NCBI GenBank assembly: GCA_964529715.1
Contig: CAZGXI010000036.1
Location: 1-55,438 of the forward strand
From: CAZGXI01 sp964529715
GTDB taxonomy: Bacteria > Chloroflexota > Anaerolineae > Aggregatilineales > Ch27
DNA: 55,438 nucleotides
Direction of reading: 5' to 3'
Below are positions 33,899 through 42,349 of the stretch, one piece after another (the first letter of the stretch is position 1; each line of letters begins with the position of its first letter). The position numbers were made by a program, and so were the translations under genes. The notes under the pieces are model-generated. The model made no database searches, was not told the DNA's origin, and saw only the letters and a program-made list of their open reading frames with translations.

Positions 33899-34792
33899 GT
33901 GAACAAATACACCCGCCGCCTGTGGAGTTTTCTGGCAGTCATTGTCGTAGGTATTCGGACCCATGTAGGACCTCGCCTGTCACCCTTCTTTAAAAAAATG
34001 GGGCTGCAGAAGTTTGTCAGCAACATCAGATGTTGGCTCGAAGGAGCGCCCAAAGAGGTTGATGGATTTATTATGACAGGTTCCTTGCCAGTCCATAACT
34101 ACTATCTGGACGAGTTGAGGGCGGGCCGGATGGAGCCGTTCACCGTTGCATTATTCAAGCAAGCCGTGAAGCCTGACATGACCGTTTTAGATGTGGGCGG
34201 CTTTTTAGGCTACTACGCCCTGGTGGCAGCCCGCCAGGTAGGCCAAGACGGCAAAGTTTTTGTTTTCGATCCCGACCCGCGCAATTTCCACTGTCTGGAA
34301 CAGAATATCCGCCTGAACGGACTCGGTGACCGGATCATAGCGGTCCCTAAGGCGCTGCTTGATCGTCCCTGTACCCTGTCTCTGAACATCATCAACCGCG
34401 ATCCCAGCCAGAGCAGTTTATATCGCACAGAGGGAGACAATGTATCTGTTGAGGTGGAATGCATGGCGCTAGACGCCTTCCTGGATTGCGCAACAACGAT
34501 TGATGTCCTCAAGATGGACGTTGAGGGCGCAGAAGTACGCGCCCTCCGTGGGATGGAGCAAACATTAGCGCGCTCCCGAAACCGGCTGGTGATGTTCATC
34601 GAATGTCAGCCCGGCGCACTGCTCGCTGCCGGAAGCTCTACGCAGGAACTACTCGATTTCTTGAACAGCGCGGGTTTCAAACTCCAGATCATCGACGAAG
34701 AGCGCGGTTGCCTCAGGCCGCTGGATCCCGAACTGGAAAAGGTTCATTACGTGAATCTCTACTGCACCCGTGAAGCCGCTACCGACCGCTAA
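33899..34792 (+). CDS. FkbM family methyltransferase
   Basis: A 297-residue protein with a GTG start and AGGA upstream. Motif I is MTVLDVGGFLGYYALVAARQVG (about residue 97). VFVFDPDPRNFHCLEQNIRLNGL is the SAM ribose-binding loop, and IDVLKMDVEGAEVRALRGMEQTL is the FkbM signature, followed by FIECQPGALLAAG. This family performs O-methylation of sugars and polyketides. Like the preceding gene it is less GC-rich than the rest of the locus. It probably methylates a sugar hydroxyl of the exported glycan. Confidence 0.85.
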   Translation: MNKYTRRLWSFLAVIVVGIRTHVGPRLSPFFKKMGLQKFVSNIRCWLEGAPKEVDGFIMTGSLPVHNYYLDELRAGRMEPFTVALFKQAVKPDMTVLDVGGFLGYYALVAARQVGQDGKVFVFDPDPRNFHCLEQNIRLNGLGDRIIAVPKALLDRPCTLSLNIINRDPSQSSLYRTEGDNVSVEVECMALDAFLDCATTIDVLKMDVEGAEVRALRGMEQTLARSRNRLVMFIECQPGALLAAGSSTQELLDFLNSAGFKLQIIDEERGCLRPLDPELEKVHYVNLYCTREAATDR

Positions 34793-34808
34793 ACACCGGG
34801 AAGAAGGT

Positions 34809-37013
34809 ATGTCTGATCCTCTCGTTTCTATCATCATGCCCTTGTACAACAAGGAAAAGTATATCGCCGAGTCGCTTCAGAGCGCGCTCGACCAGACTTA
34901 TCCAAACATCGAAATCATCGTCGTCGACGATGGCTCTACGGATAATTCGCCAACCATCGCCCGGCAGATCGCCGCTGAAATTCCTCGTGTACAGGTGATC
35001 ACTCAGCCCAATGCAGGGCTGGCGGGGGCGCGCAACCGGGGGCTTTCTACGGCAAAAGGGGAGTTCGTTAATTTTCTCGACGCAGATGATAAATTGCATT
35101 CTACCTTTATCGAGAAAACCATCGCCTATTTTCAAGGCCACCCCCATGTAGACATTGTCCACACATCCTGGGAATGGATCGACGACCAGGGCCACAAGAT
35201 CGGGACCGTCATCGCGCCGGATTCGGAGGATTACCTGCGCGACTTACTGCTGGGCAACATGTTTGCGGTCCATGCTCTGCTCTGTCGCCGAAGTGTTATT
35301 GAACAGGCAGGTCGATTTCGACGGGTCGGCTTCGGCACAGAGGATTGGGCCTGCTGGATTACCTGCGCCAAGAACGGCGCGGTTTTTGCTCGTCTACCCG
35401 AAGTGCTTGCCGTGACCCGTGAAGCCGTGGGCAGTATGCGAAAGCAAGCGCAAGACCCCTTTTTGCGCTTTCTGCCGACGATTGAAGAGGCTTTCGATGA
35501 CACGCTGCCACCAACCTATGCCCGCCTGAAGGACTTAAGCATCATTCGCCACCGTTTTTTCCTGATGGCTGATTTTTTGAACTGGGGGTTAAAGCAGGAG
35601 GCCAGGGAACAGTACGAAGTCGCCCTCGCGCTGCTGCGGGAAAAGAAGATCGCCGACTCAAACGATCTTCGCTATTTGCGGCAGTTTCTGCCACAGATGA
35701 CCCTTGAACAGGCCGCGCGCTTTAGCAAGGCGCTTGCCAATAACGGCGCAACCGGCCAAGCTGTGAAAATGGGATTATGGCGGCTGGCCTACTCGCGGTT
35801 AGGGCGGGCCACCCACCTGCTGTTTAAACAAGGCTTCAGAGGAATGTATTCCACGATGCGGCGGCTGATCGCACAGGCGGATAGCCGCCTCAGCCCTCTA
35901 CGTCGCTTCACCGGCCTAACAAACGACCCACTCCAGGAGACGATCACCACTGGTGACATCCGAGATCGCACGCTAGATTATCTCTCCCGCATGCGGATGG
36001 TCAGAGGGAGCGAATTTGTCGGCTACCGGCATTCGGTCAGCACGACCAGGCCCATCCTGTACGGCACGCTGGCCGCGCTGCTGACCAAACACCTGTATGG
36101 CATTCAAGATGAGCACACGGCGGAAGAACTGGCGCTCGTGCAGCGTTTCCAGTCGGATGACGGCCTGTTCCGTGATCCCGTGATCGCCTGCAAGCTGGCC
36201 GAAACCGAGGACTCGTGGGGCTGGCGTCATCTGACTCTGCACGCGCTGATGGCGCTGGCGCTGTACGGCATCCCGGCGCACAAGGAAATCCGCTACCTGG
36301 ATCGGTTCAAGGACAAAGACGGCTTCCGGGCATACCTCGACTCGCGCGATTGGGGCGCGCGCGCTGCCTGGACCAGCAATGAGCTGCAAAACGTCGGCGT
36401 GATGCTGCAATACGCCCGCGATTACCAGAATTCCCCGACGGCTGACGGCCTGCTCGAAGTCCTCTACGATGTCCTGGACGCCCGCCAGGACCCGCAGACC
36501 GGGCTATATGGGCATCGGTTCAAGACGCCGATGGAACTTTCGCTGGGCGTGCAGGCCGGGTATCATTTCTGGCTGCTGTACTTTTACGACGGAAGACCAA
36601 TCCGCCACGTCGAGCACATCATCGACAGCATATTGAAGACGCAAAACATCCTGGGCGGCTACGGCGTCCAGTGGAACTCCAGCGCCTGCGAGGACATCGA
36701 CAGCATCGATCCGCTGGTGCGCTTCAGCCGCCTGACCAACTACCGCCGTGACGAGGTTCAGGCATCGCTGCACCGGGCGTTGCCCGCCATTCTACACAAC
36801 CTGAACAGCGACGGCGGCTGGGTTTTCCGACGGCACGAGGCGCTGACCGTCGTCCACCCGCAGATGTTCAGCGCGGCGAACGAAAGCAACCTGTTTTACA
36901 CCTGGTTCCGCACGCTGGGGCTGGCCTACTGCCTGCGCGGACTCGACGCCGTGCCCGCAGAGCTTGACCATGATTGGCATTTCCAGCGCGCGCCCGGATG
37001 CCAGTTTCTGTAG
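34809..37013 (+). CDS. GT2 glycosyltransferase fused to a C-terminal helical-barrel-like domain
   Basis: About 734 residues from ATG 34809 (AAGAAGG upstream); an earlier in-frame ATG at 34770 overlaps the previous gene. Residues 1-235 are GT2: LVSIIMPLYNKEKYIAESL, EIIVVDDGSTDNSPTIARQI, GEFVNFLDADDKLHSTFIE, and FGTEDWACWITCAKNGAVFARLPEVLA. Residues about 240-385 are helical. Residues about 390-720 resemble an alpha/alpha toroid: repeated helix pairs with ELALVQRFQSDDGLF, YLDRFKDKDGFRAYLDSRDWG, VLYDVLDARQDPQTGLYGH, ILKTQNILGGYGVQWN and LHNLNSDGGWVFR. The QxxDGxF- or QxxxGGYG-like repeats recall terpene-cyclase/prenyltransferase-like barrels. Function of that half is unknown. Confidence 0.75.
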   Translation: MSDPLVSIIMPLYNKEKYIAESLQSALDQTYPNIEIIVVDDGSTDNSPTIARQIAAEIPRVQVITQPNAGLAGARNRGLSTAKGEFVNFLDADDKLHSTFIEKTIAYFQGHPHVDIVHTSWEWIDDQGHKIGTVIAPDSEDYLRDLLLGNMFAVHALLCRRSVIEQAGRFRRVGFGTEDWACWITCAKNGAVFARLPEVLAVTREAVGSMRKQAQDPFLRFLPTIEEAFDDTLPPTYARLKDLSIIRHRFFLMADFLNWGLKQEAREQYEVALALLREKKIADSNDLRYLRQFLPQMTLEQAARFSKALANNGATGQAVKMGLWRLAYSRLGRATHLLFKQGFRGMYSTMRRLIAQADSRLSPLRRFTGLTNDPLQETITTGDIRDRTLDYLSRMRMVRGSEFVGYRHSVSTTRPILYGTLAALLTKHLYGIQDEHTAEELALVQRFQSDDGLFRDPVIACKLAETEDSWGWRHLTLHALMALALYGIPAHKEIRYLDRFKDKDGFRAYLDSRDWGARAAWTSNELQNVGVMLQYARDYQNSPTADGLLEVLYDVLDARQDPQTGLYGHRFKTPMELSLGVQAGYHFWLLYFYDGRPIRHVEHIIDSILKTQNILGGYGVQWNSSACEDIDSIDPLVRFSRLTNYRRDEVQASLHRALPAILHNLNSDGGWVFRRHEALTVVHPQMFSAANESNLFYTWFRTLGLAYCLRGLDAVPAELDHDWHFQRAPGCQFL

Positions 37014-37023
37014 AGGAGAACGC

Positions 37024-37911
37024 ATGAAGCAGTTTTTCAAGCGCCTGCTGCGGCCCGCTGCGAGATTCGGCAAGGCAGCAGTGCACCGGGCTATCGCCGA
37101 CGAACTCCCTCTAATCTCCAGAACGGCTCAACACGCCCTGTTTGCGCAGTATCGCATGGCGGCCCTGCGCGGCGACCCGCTGCCTTCGATCTGGGATGTC
37201 GGATTCCGGATATTCTCTCAGACGGACGAAGACGGCATCCTGCTCTTCCTCTTCGGAGCCATCGGCACACAAACCCGGACTTTTGTGGATATCGGCAGCG
37301 GCACAGGCATCGAATGGAATAACTGCGCCAACCTCGCCGTTAACTTCGGCTGGCACGGGCTGTTTATCGACGGCAACCCGGACGCCGTCGAACAGGGCAG
37401 AACCTATTACGCTACTCATCCTGACACACGATACTGCCCGCCCAAATTCGTCTGCGCCCGCATCACGCGGGAAAACGTCAACGCCGTCATTCAAGAGGCG
37501 GGCTTCACTGGCGAGGTCGATCTGCTCTCCATCGACATCGACGGCAACGATTATTGGGTATGGGAGGCCATTACCTGCATCGATCCCCGCGTGGTTGTCA
37601 TCGAAACACATGTCGAATTCGGGATGCGCAGCATTGTCGTCCCTTACGATGCAGACTACGTCTATCCGGGCATTGATCCCCAATATCACGGTGCGTCCCC
37701 GGCAGCAATGGCGAAACTGGCCTCCCGCCGGGGCTATCGCCTGGTGGCTGCCAACCGGTTCGGTTGGAACACGTTTTACCTGCGAAACGACCTGGGCGTG
37801 GGGATAATCCCTGAAATTCCGGTGGAAAGCGTCTTGCAGCACGCCTACAACAAGACGCGCGCCGGAATCTTCGATACCATCAGTCACCTGCCCTACGTGG
37901 AAGTGGAGTGA
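37024..37911 (+). CDS. FkbM-like methyltransferase domain protein
   Basis: A 295-residue protein starting at ATG 37024 behind AGAGGAGAAC; the frame is open upstream but overlaps the previous gene. VGFRIFSQTDEDGILLFLF is the SQxxEDG motif of this group. FVDIGSGTGIEWNNCANLAVNFGWHGLFIDGNP is the SAM-binding region, and VDLLSIDIDGNDYWVWEAI is the IDIDGxD variant of the FkbM DxxGxE motif. The assignment to the FkbM-like clan is good, although methylation has not been shown for this variant in general. Glycan modification is inferred from location. Confidence 0.7.
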   Translation: MKQFFKRLLRPAARFGKAAVHRAIADELPLISRTAQHALFAQYRMAALRGDPLPSIWDVGFRIFSQTDEDGILLFLFGAIGTQTRTFVDIGSGTGIEWNNCANLAVNFGWHGLFIDGNPDAVEQGRTYYATHPDTRYCPPKFVCARITRENVNAVIQEAGFTGEVDLLSIDIDGNDYWVWEAITCIDPRVVVIETHVEFGMRSIVVPYDADYVYPGIDPQYHGASPAAMAKLASRRGYRLVAANRFGWNTFYLRNDLGVGIIPEIPVESVLQHAYNKTRAGIFDTISHLPYVEVE

Positions 37912-38928
37912 GTGGTGCTGCTGTCTGTCATTATCCCCACGCGCAACCGTGCTGCTTACCTGGCTGACCTGCTGGATTCACTGGCTGCGCAGGAGCCGGT
38001 CGCGTTCGACTGGGAAGTGATCGTCGTGGACAACGCCTCGACGGACGACACGCCCGAAGTCGTCCGGCAAATAGCAGCGGCGCTGCCGATCCCTATCCGA
38101 TACGCCCGCGAGCCGAATCTGGGCCTGCATCATGGGCGACATCGGGGGGCGAAAGAAGCCGCCGGGACGTTTTTGGGCTACCTGGACGACGACATGATCC
38201 TTGCACCCACCTGGGTACAGGGTGTGACCATGGCAGCGCAGGGCCGGGCAGATGCCGTCGTCGGGCGAGTCCTGCCCCAATGGGAGGTCCAGCCGCCAGC
38301 CTGGGTCAAGGCATTGGCCACCGAAGGAATCGAGAACTATCTTGGACTGCTGGACCTGGGGACAACAGCCAGGCCCGTCGAACCGGTGATGGTTCTCGGC
38401 GGCAACGCCTTCCTGCCCAAACAGGCGCTTTTCGAGCTTGGCGGTTTTCACCCTGACGGTGTGCCTTCGGAGCTGCTCCGCTATCGCGGCGACGGCGAAA
38501 CGGGGCTAATGGTGAAGTTCAAGCAACAGGGCTTGCGAAGCTGGTACGATCCGCGCGCGACTGCCTATCACATCATCGACGCGAACCGGCTGACCATTGA
38601 ATACATCTGCCAGCGCGCCTATCGCCAGGGTATTTCGGACTCGTTTACCCAGATCAGGGCCGCACACGGCCTGGGTGAAGTCCCGTTTTCAGGACATGGC
38701 CTCAGTTATTACGTGAAAAGGCTGCGGAGTATGCGCCCGGCTCAAGCAGCGCAGGTCATCACGCGCAAAGTCGGCAGGGCGCTCGGCCTCGCTTCCTTCC
38801 TGCCGTACCACGAAATCCGGGAGCAGATCGCGCAGGCGTATCAGGAAGGCTGGCAGTTTCACCAGGACGAGGTACGACACGACCCCGACCTGCTGGCCTA
38901 TGTGCTCAAGCCGACTTACCTGGAATGA
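37912..38928 (+). CDS. GT2 family glycosyltransferase
   Basis: A protein of about 338 residues; start GTG 37912 immediately follows the previous TGA, with another GTG at 37915. The GT-A domain begins LLSVIIPTRNRAAYLADLL, has VIVVDNASTDDTPEVV, the metal motif GYLDDDMILAPTW, and GGNAFLPKQALFELGGF (acceptor side). YRGDGETGLMVKFKQQGLRSWYDPRATAYHII corresponds to the ED/catalytic base segment. A helical C-terminal stretch of about 90 residues follows. No membrane segment is present. Sugar donor unknown. It overlaps the next GT2 gene by ATGA. Confidence 0.85.
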   Translation: MVLLSVIIPTRNRAAYLADLLDSLAAQEPVAFDWEVIVVDNASTDDTPEVVRQIAAALPIPIRYAREPNLGLHHGRHRGAKEAAGTFLGYLDDDMILAPTWVQGVTMAAQGRADAVVGRVLPQWEVQPPAWVKALATEGIENYLGLLDLGTTARPVEPVMVLGGNAFLPKQALFELGGFHPDGVPSELLRYRGDGETGLMVKFKQQGLRSWYDPRATAYHIIDANRLTIEYICQRAYRQGISDSFTQIRAAHGLGEVPFSGHGLSYYVKRLRSMRPAQAAQVITRKVGRALGLASFLPYHEIREQIAQAYQEGWQFHQDEVRHDPDLLAYVLKPTYLE

Positions 38929-39779
38929 CGGCGCATCCCATGCCCGATCGACCGCTGATTTCCATCGTTACACCCTCCTACAACCAGGCGCCGTTTTTGG
39001 AGCAGACAATCCGCTCCGTGCTGGATCAGGACTACCCGTACCTGGAATACATCATCATCGATGGCGGCTCGACAGACGGCAGTGTGGAGATCATCCGCAA
39101 GTATGCAGACCGGTTGGCTTACTGGGTCAGTGAACCGGACAAGGGACAGGCCGACGCCATCAATAAAGGGTTTGCACGCGCCACCGGCGTTGTATACGCC
39201 TGGCTGAATAGCGATGATGTGTTGCTGCCGGGAGCACTTTCGACAGTAGGAGAAATCTTCGCCCGCTATCCACACATCGCTTGGATCACGGGCCTGCCCG
39301 CGAACATCGATCCCACAGGGCGACCGGTAGGTATGCGGCAACCAAAGATGGGACGCTTTCGCTGGTTCATCCGCAAAGGCTGGTATCATGGCCGGGCGCT
39401 GGGATTCATCCGACAGGAAAGCACCTTCTGGCGGCGCGCATTGTGGGAGCGCGCAGGCAGTTACGTGATCACGACACGCCATTATGGAATGGACTTTGAT
39501 CTGTGGCAGCGTTTTGCCACACACGCCAGCCTGGTCACGGTCGCAACCCCGCTGGCAGCTTTTCGCCGTCACCCAGAACAAAAAACAAACGCTATCGAGC
39601 CTTATTACGCCGAAATTGGCGTGCGGCTTCCACAGGGTACACGGCTCATCGCCCTACCCATTCGGGTCTTGCTGGCCTTGATCTCCTGGCCGCTTGCGCC
39701 GCGCACGGTGTACAATCGCGCCGAAGGAGCGTGGCATTTTAAACCTGGGCCGTTCTTTCAACCCGGCATTTCCACATGA
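38925..39779 (+). CDS. GT2 family glycosyltransferase (WcaA-like)
   Basis: A 284-residue protein. The start is ATG 38925, in the ATGA overlap, or ATG 38940 (MPDRPLIS). LISIVTPSYNQAPFLEQTIRSVL, YIIIDGGSTDGSVEIIRKYADRL, VSEPDKGQADAINKGFARATG and YAWLNSDDVLLPGAL form a textbook GT2 core with an NSDD metal motif. FIRQESTFWRRALWERAG, then MDFDLWQRFATHA, complete the acceptor side. This subtype is common in exopolysaccharide and O-antigen loci. Linkage unknown. Confidence 0.87.
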   Translation: MTAHPMPDRPLISIVTPSYNQAPFLEQTIRSVLDQDYPYLEYIIIDGGSTDGSVEIIRKYADRLAYWVSEPDKGQADAINKGFARATGVVYAWLNSDDVLLPGALSTVGEIFARYPHIAWITGLPANIDPTGRPVGMRQPKMGRFRWFIRKGWYHGRALGFIRQESTFWRRALWERAGSYVITTRHYGMDFDLWQRFATHASLVTVATPLAAFRRHPEQKTNAIEPYYAEIGVRLPQGTRLIALPIRVLLALISWPLAPRTVYNRAEGAWHFKPGPFFQPGIST

Positions 39780-39797
39780 GCACGCAAGGAAACAAAC

Positions 39798-41096
39798 ATG
39801 CACATCGGCATTGTCCCCGTGTTAGACAGCTACGGGGGCGGCGTTTACACCTACAGCCTCAATCTGCTGCGCGCCCTGTATGACTCGCCGGAATGCGCCG
39901 AGGACCAGGTGACGATCTTTTCTCTCAAAGGCCGTGACGACCCTGCGACAGGTGTCTTCAACAAGGACACTTGGGACGTTCAGCCGCTCTATCCCCCTTC
40001 GCTCAAATGGCAGAGCTTTAACGTCGTGCAGCGCATCATCGGCAAGGCATTCATCCGGCAAATCTGGGTACAATTACGTGGTCGGCTACAAAAGGCTCCC
40101 GATCCCGACCGGGTACAACACCAGATCGGGGCCGAACGCTGGTTCCGCAGCAGCGGCGTGGAATTGATGATCTACCCTTCGCCCAGACCGCTTGCCTTTG
40201 AGACGCGCATCCCGTATATCATGGCGATTCACGACCTCCAACACCGCCTTCAGCCAGAATTTCCGGAGGTTTCGGCCAACGGCGAATGGGAGCGGCGCGA
40301 ATATCTGTTTCGCAACGCCGCACGGTATGCAACCCTGCTGCTGGCCGACTCCGCGGTAGGCAAAGAAGATATTCTCAACTTCTATGGGGCCTATGGAATC
40401 ACCCCAGACCGGATCAAGGTGCTTCCTTTCTTGCCGGCTCATTTCCTCACCGTCGAAATCCCCCCGGAAGAACGCGCACGGGTCCGGTCGAAGTATGCGC
40501 TGCCGGAACGCTACCTGTTTTACCCGGCACAGTTCTGGCCGCACAAGAACCACGCGCGGATCGTGCAGGCATTGGGGCTACTCAAACAGCAGTATGGCGA
40601 ACAAATTCCTGTGGTATTTTGCGGCTCACATTCTGCCGAAAGCGTGCGCCGACGCACGCTCAACGAGGTATTGGCGCTGGTCCGCCGGCTGAGACTGGAA
40701 AGCGGCGTGCACTACCTGGGTCACGTCCCGGATGAGGATATGTCCGGGCTGTACGCCGAAGCGGCAGCCCTGGTGATGCCGACTTTCTTCGGCCCGACCA
40801 ACATCCCCTTTCTGGAAGCGTGGGCGTTCGGCTGCCCGGTGCTGACCTCGGACATTCGCGGTATCCGAGAACAGGTCGGCGACGCGGCAGTGTTGGTCGA
40901 TCCACGCTCTGTGGAAGCCATCGCCGATGGAATACACCGCCTTTGGAACGACGATGCCCTGCGGCGCTCTCTAACCGAACGCGGCGGACAGCGGCTGGCG
41001 CGCTATACTCCGGAGGATTACCGACGCCGCCTGATCGATGCCTTGCAAGAGGCCAAAACGCGCGTACAGGCGGGAAATCTCAGCCCGGCGATGTAA
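39798..41096 (+). CDS. GT4 family glycosyltransferase
   Basis: A 432-residue protein with AAGGAAA before ATG 39798. The GT-B N-terminal domain begins MHIGIVPVLDSYGGGVYTYSLNLLRAL (glycine-rich acceptor loop). The C-terminal half has PERYLFYPAQFWPHKNHARIVQALGLL, VVFCGSHS, VHYLGHVPDEDMSGLYAEAAALVMPTFFGPTNIPFLEAWAFGCPVLTSDIRGIREQVGDAAVLVDPRSVEAIADGI, with the GT4 FGPTNIPFLEAW donor-binding motif (E/x7/E-like). It probably adds one sugar from a nucleotide donor; specificity unknown. Confidence 0.87.
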   Translation: MHIGIVPVLDSYGGGVYTYSLNLLRALYDSPECAEDQVTIFSLKGRDDPATGVFNKDTWDVQPLYPPSLKWQSFNVVQRIIGKAFIRQIWVQLRGRLQKAPDPDRVQHQIGAERWFRSSGVELMIYPSPRPLAFETRIPYIMAIHDLQHRLQPEFPEVSANGEWERREYLFRNAARYATLLLADSAVGKEDILNFYGAYGITPDRIKVLPFLPAHFLTVEIPPEERARVRSKYALPERYLFYPAQFWPHKNHARIVQALGLLKQQYGEQIPVVFCGSHSAESVRRRTLNEVLALVRRLRLESGVHYLGHVPDEDMSGLYAEAAALVMPTFFGPTNIPFLEAWAFGCPVLTSDIRGIREQVGDAAVLVDPRSVEAIADGIHRLWNDDALRRSLTERGGQRLARYTPEDYRRRLIDALQEAKTRVQAGNLSPAM

Positions 41097-41126
41097 CGCC
41101 GCGCCTGATGGAAGGAGAATGCCTCT

Positions 41127-41528
41127 GTGGACCCGGTCGAACACATCATTTGCGATGGCAAGCCACTGGCTTATATCATCCGGGCGGAGATGGCCCCGGA
41201 CAAAACGACATTTCTCACGCCACCTGAATTTAACTTCCAGGTGGGCTTTGTGGTCTATCCGCAGGATGGCGAGATCGTTCGCCACGTCCATCGCCCGCTG
41301 GAACGGCATATCGTCGGCACATCCGAAGTGTTGATTGTGCGCAAGGGCCGCTGTGAGATCGACATCTACAACGATGATTACCGGCTTGTCGCCACGCGAG
41401 AACTACGCACCGGCGACGTCATGCTGATGGTCGGCGGCGGACACGGCTTCCGTATGCTAGAAGAGACGATTCTGCTGGAAGTCAAGCAAGGTCCCTACAC
41501 CGGTCTGGAAGAAAAAGAGCGTTTTTAA
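41127..41528 (+). CDS. Cupin-fold small protein
   Basis: A 133-residue protein from GTG 41127; AAGGAG lies 8 bases upstream. It shows a single cupin-like barrel: DGEIVRHVHRPLERHIVGTSEVLIVRKGRCEIDIYNDDYRLVATRELRTGDVMLMVGGGHGFRMLEETILLEVKQG. HVHRP and GGGHGF supply the two typical His-containing motifs, so metal binding is possible. This layout is widespread beside sugar-biosynthesis genes. Could be a sugar isomerase/epimerase or a regulatory binding protein; not resolved. Confidence 0.65.
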   Translation: MDPVEHIICDGKPLAYIIRAEMAPDKTTFLTPPEFNFQVGFVVYPQDGEIVRHVHRPLERHIVGTSEVLIVRKGRCEIDIYNDDYRLVATRELRTGDVMLMVGGGHGFRMLEETILLEVKQGPYTGLEEKERF

Positions 41529-41554
41529 CCCCGAAATGCAGAACAGGAGTTTTC

Positions 41555-42328
41555 ATGGGCAACATCTTCGGCTCGACCTATACCGGCATCTATGACTACC
41601 TCTATCAGGACAAAGATTACGCAGCCGAATGCGATCTGATCGAAACGTTGCTCAGTGTTTACGGCAGCCGCCCGACGCACTCCCTGCTCGATTTGGGCTG
41701 CGGGACCGGCAACCACGCCCTGCCATTGGCCGAACGGGGCTACCGGGTCGTCGGGGTAGATCGATCCGAAGGGATGCTGTCGCAGGCCAGGGCAAAAGTA
41801 GCTACAACGGCAGCAAAAGAGCGCGTGGAATTTTATCCGGGCGACGTGCGCACGGTAGACCTGCAACAAATGTTCGATGCGGCCCTGATGATGTTCGCCG
41901 TGCTGGGCTATCAGTTGGAGAACGCCGACGTGCTGGCAGCGTTGCGCACAGTGCGGCGTCACTTACAACCCGGCGGGTTGTTCATCTTTGACGTCTGGTA
42001 CGGCCCGGCGGTGCTGACGATCCGCCCATCCGAGCGACTGAAGGTCATTCCCACCTCCACCGGGCGTGTGCTACGGGTGGCATCGAGTAGCCTGGACACG
42101 CGCCACCACACCTGTGACGTGCGCTATCATGTCTGGCGGCTAGACAGTGAGCGGCTGACCGGCGAGGTCGAAGAAGTGCACACGATGCGCTTCTTCTTCC
42201 CGCGTGAGCTGGAGTTTTTTCTGGAGTGCGCCGGGCTGGCGTTATTGCGCCTGGGAACGTTCATGGACTTTGAACGCGACCCGGACGAAACCACATGGAA
42301 CGTCATCGGCGTGGCGCGGGCCAGCTGA
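41555..42328 (+). CDS. Class I SAM-dependent methyltransferase
   Basis: A 257-residue protein, AGGAG before ATG 41555. Motif I is LLDLGCGTGNHALPLAERG (about residue 46), then VVGVDRSEGMLSQARAKV, FDAALMMFAVLGYQLENADVLAALRTVRRHLQPGGLFIFDVWYGPAV. The C-terminal half is beta-rich (RVASSSLDTRHHTCDVRYHVWRLD ... HTMRFFFPRELEFFLECAGLALLRLG), a layout common in sugar N- or C-methyltransferase-like proteins of this type. It is the last rightward gene before the convergent giant regulator; the two stops are about 20 bases apart and no terminator is visible. Confidence 0.8.
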   Translation: MGNIFGSTYTGIYDYLYQDKDYAAECDLIETLLSVYGSRPTHSLLDLGCGTGNHALPLAERGYRVVGVDRSEGMLSQARAKVATTAAKERVEFYPGDVRTVDLQQMFDAALMMFAVLGYQLENADVLAALRTVRRHLQPGGLFIFDVWYGPAVLTIRPSERLKVIPTSTGRVLRVASSSLDTRHHTCDVRYHVWRLDSERLTGEVEEVHTMRFFFPRELEFFLECAGLALLRLGTFMDFERDPDETTWNVIGVARAS

Positions 42329-42349
42329 ACGGCATGTGCCAACGCCGCT

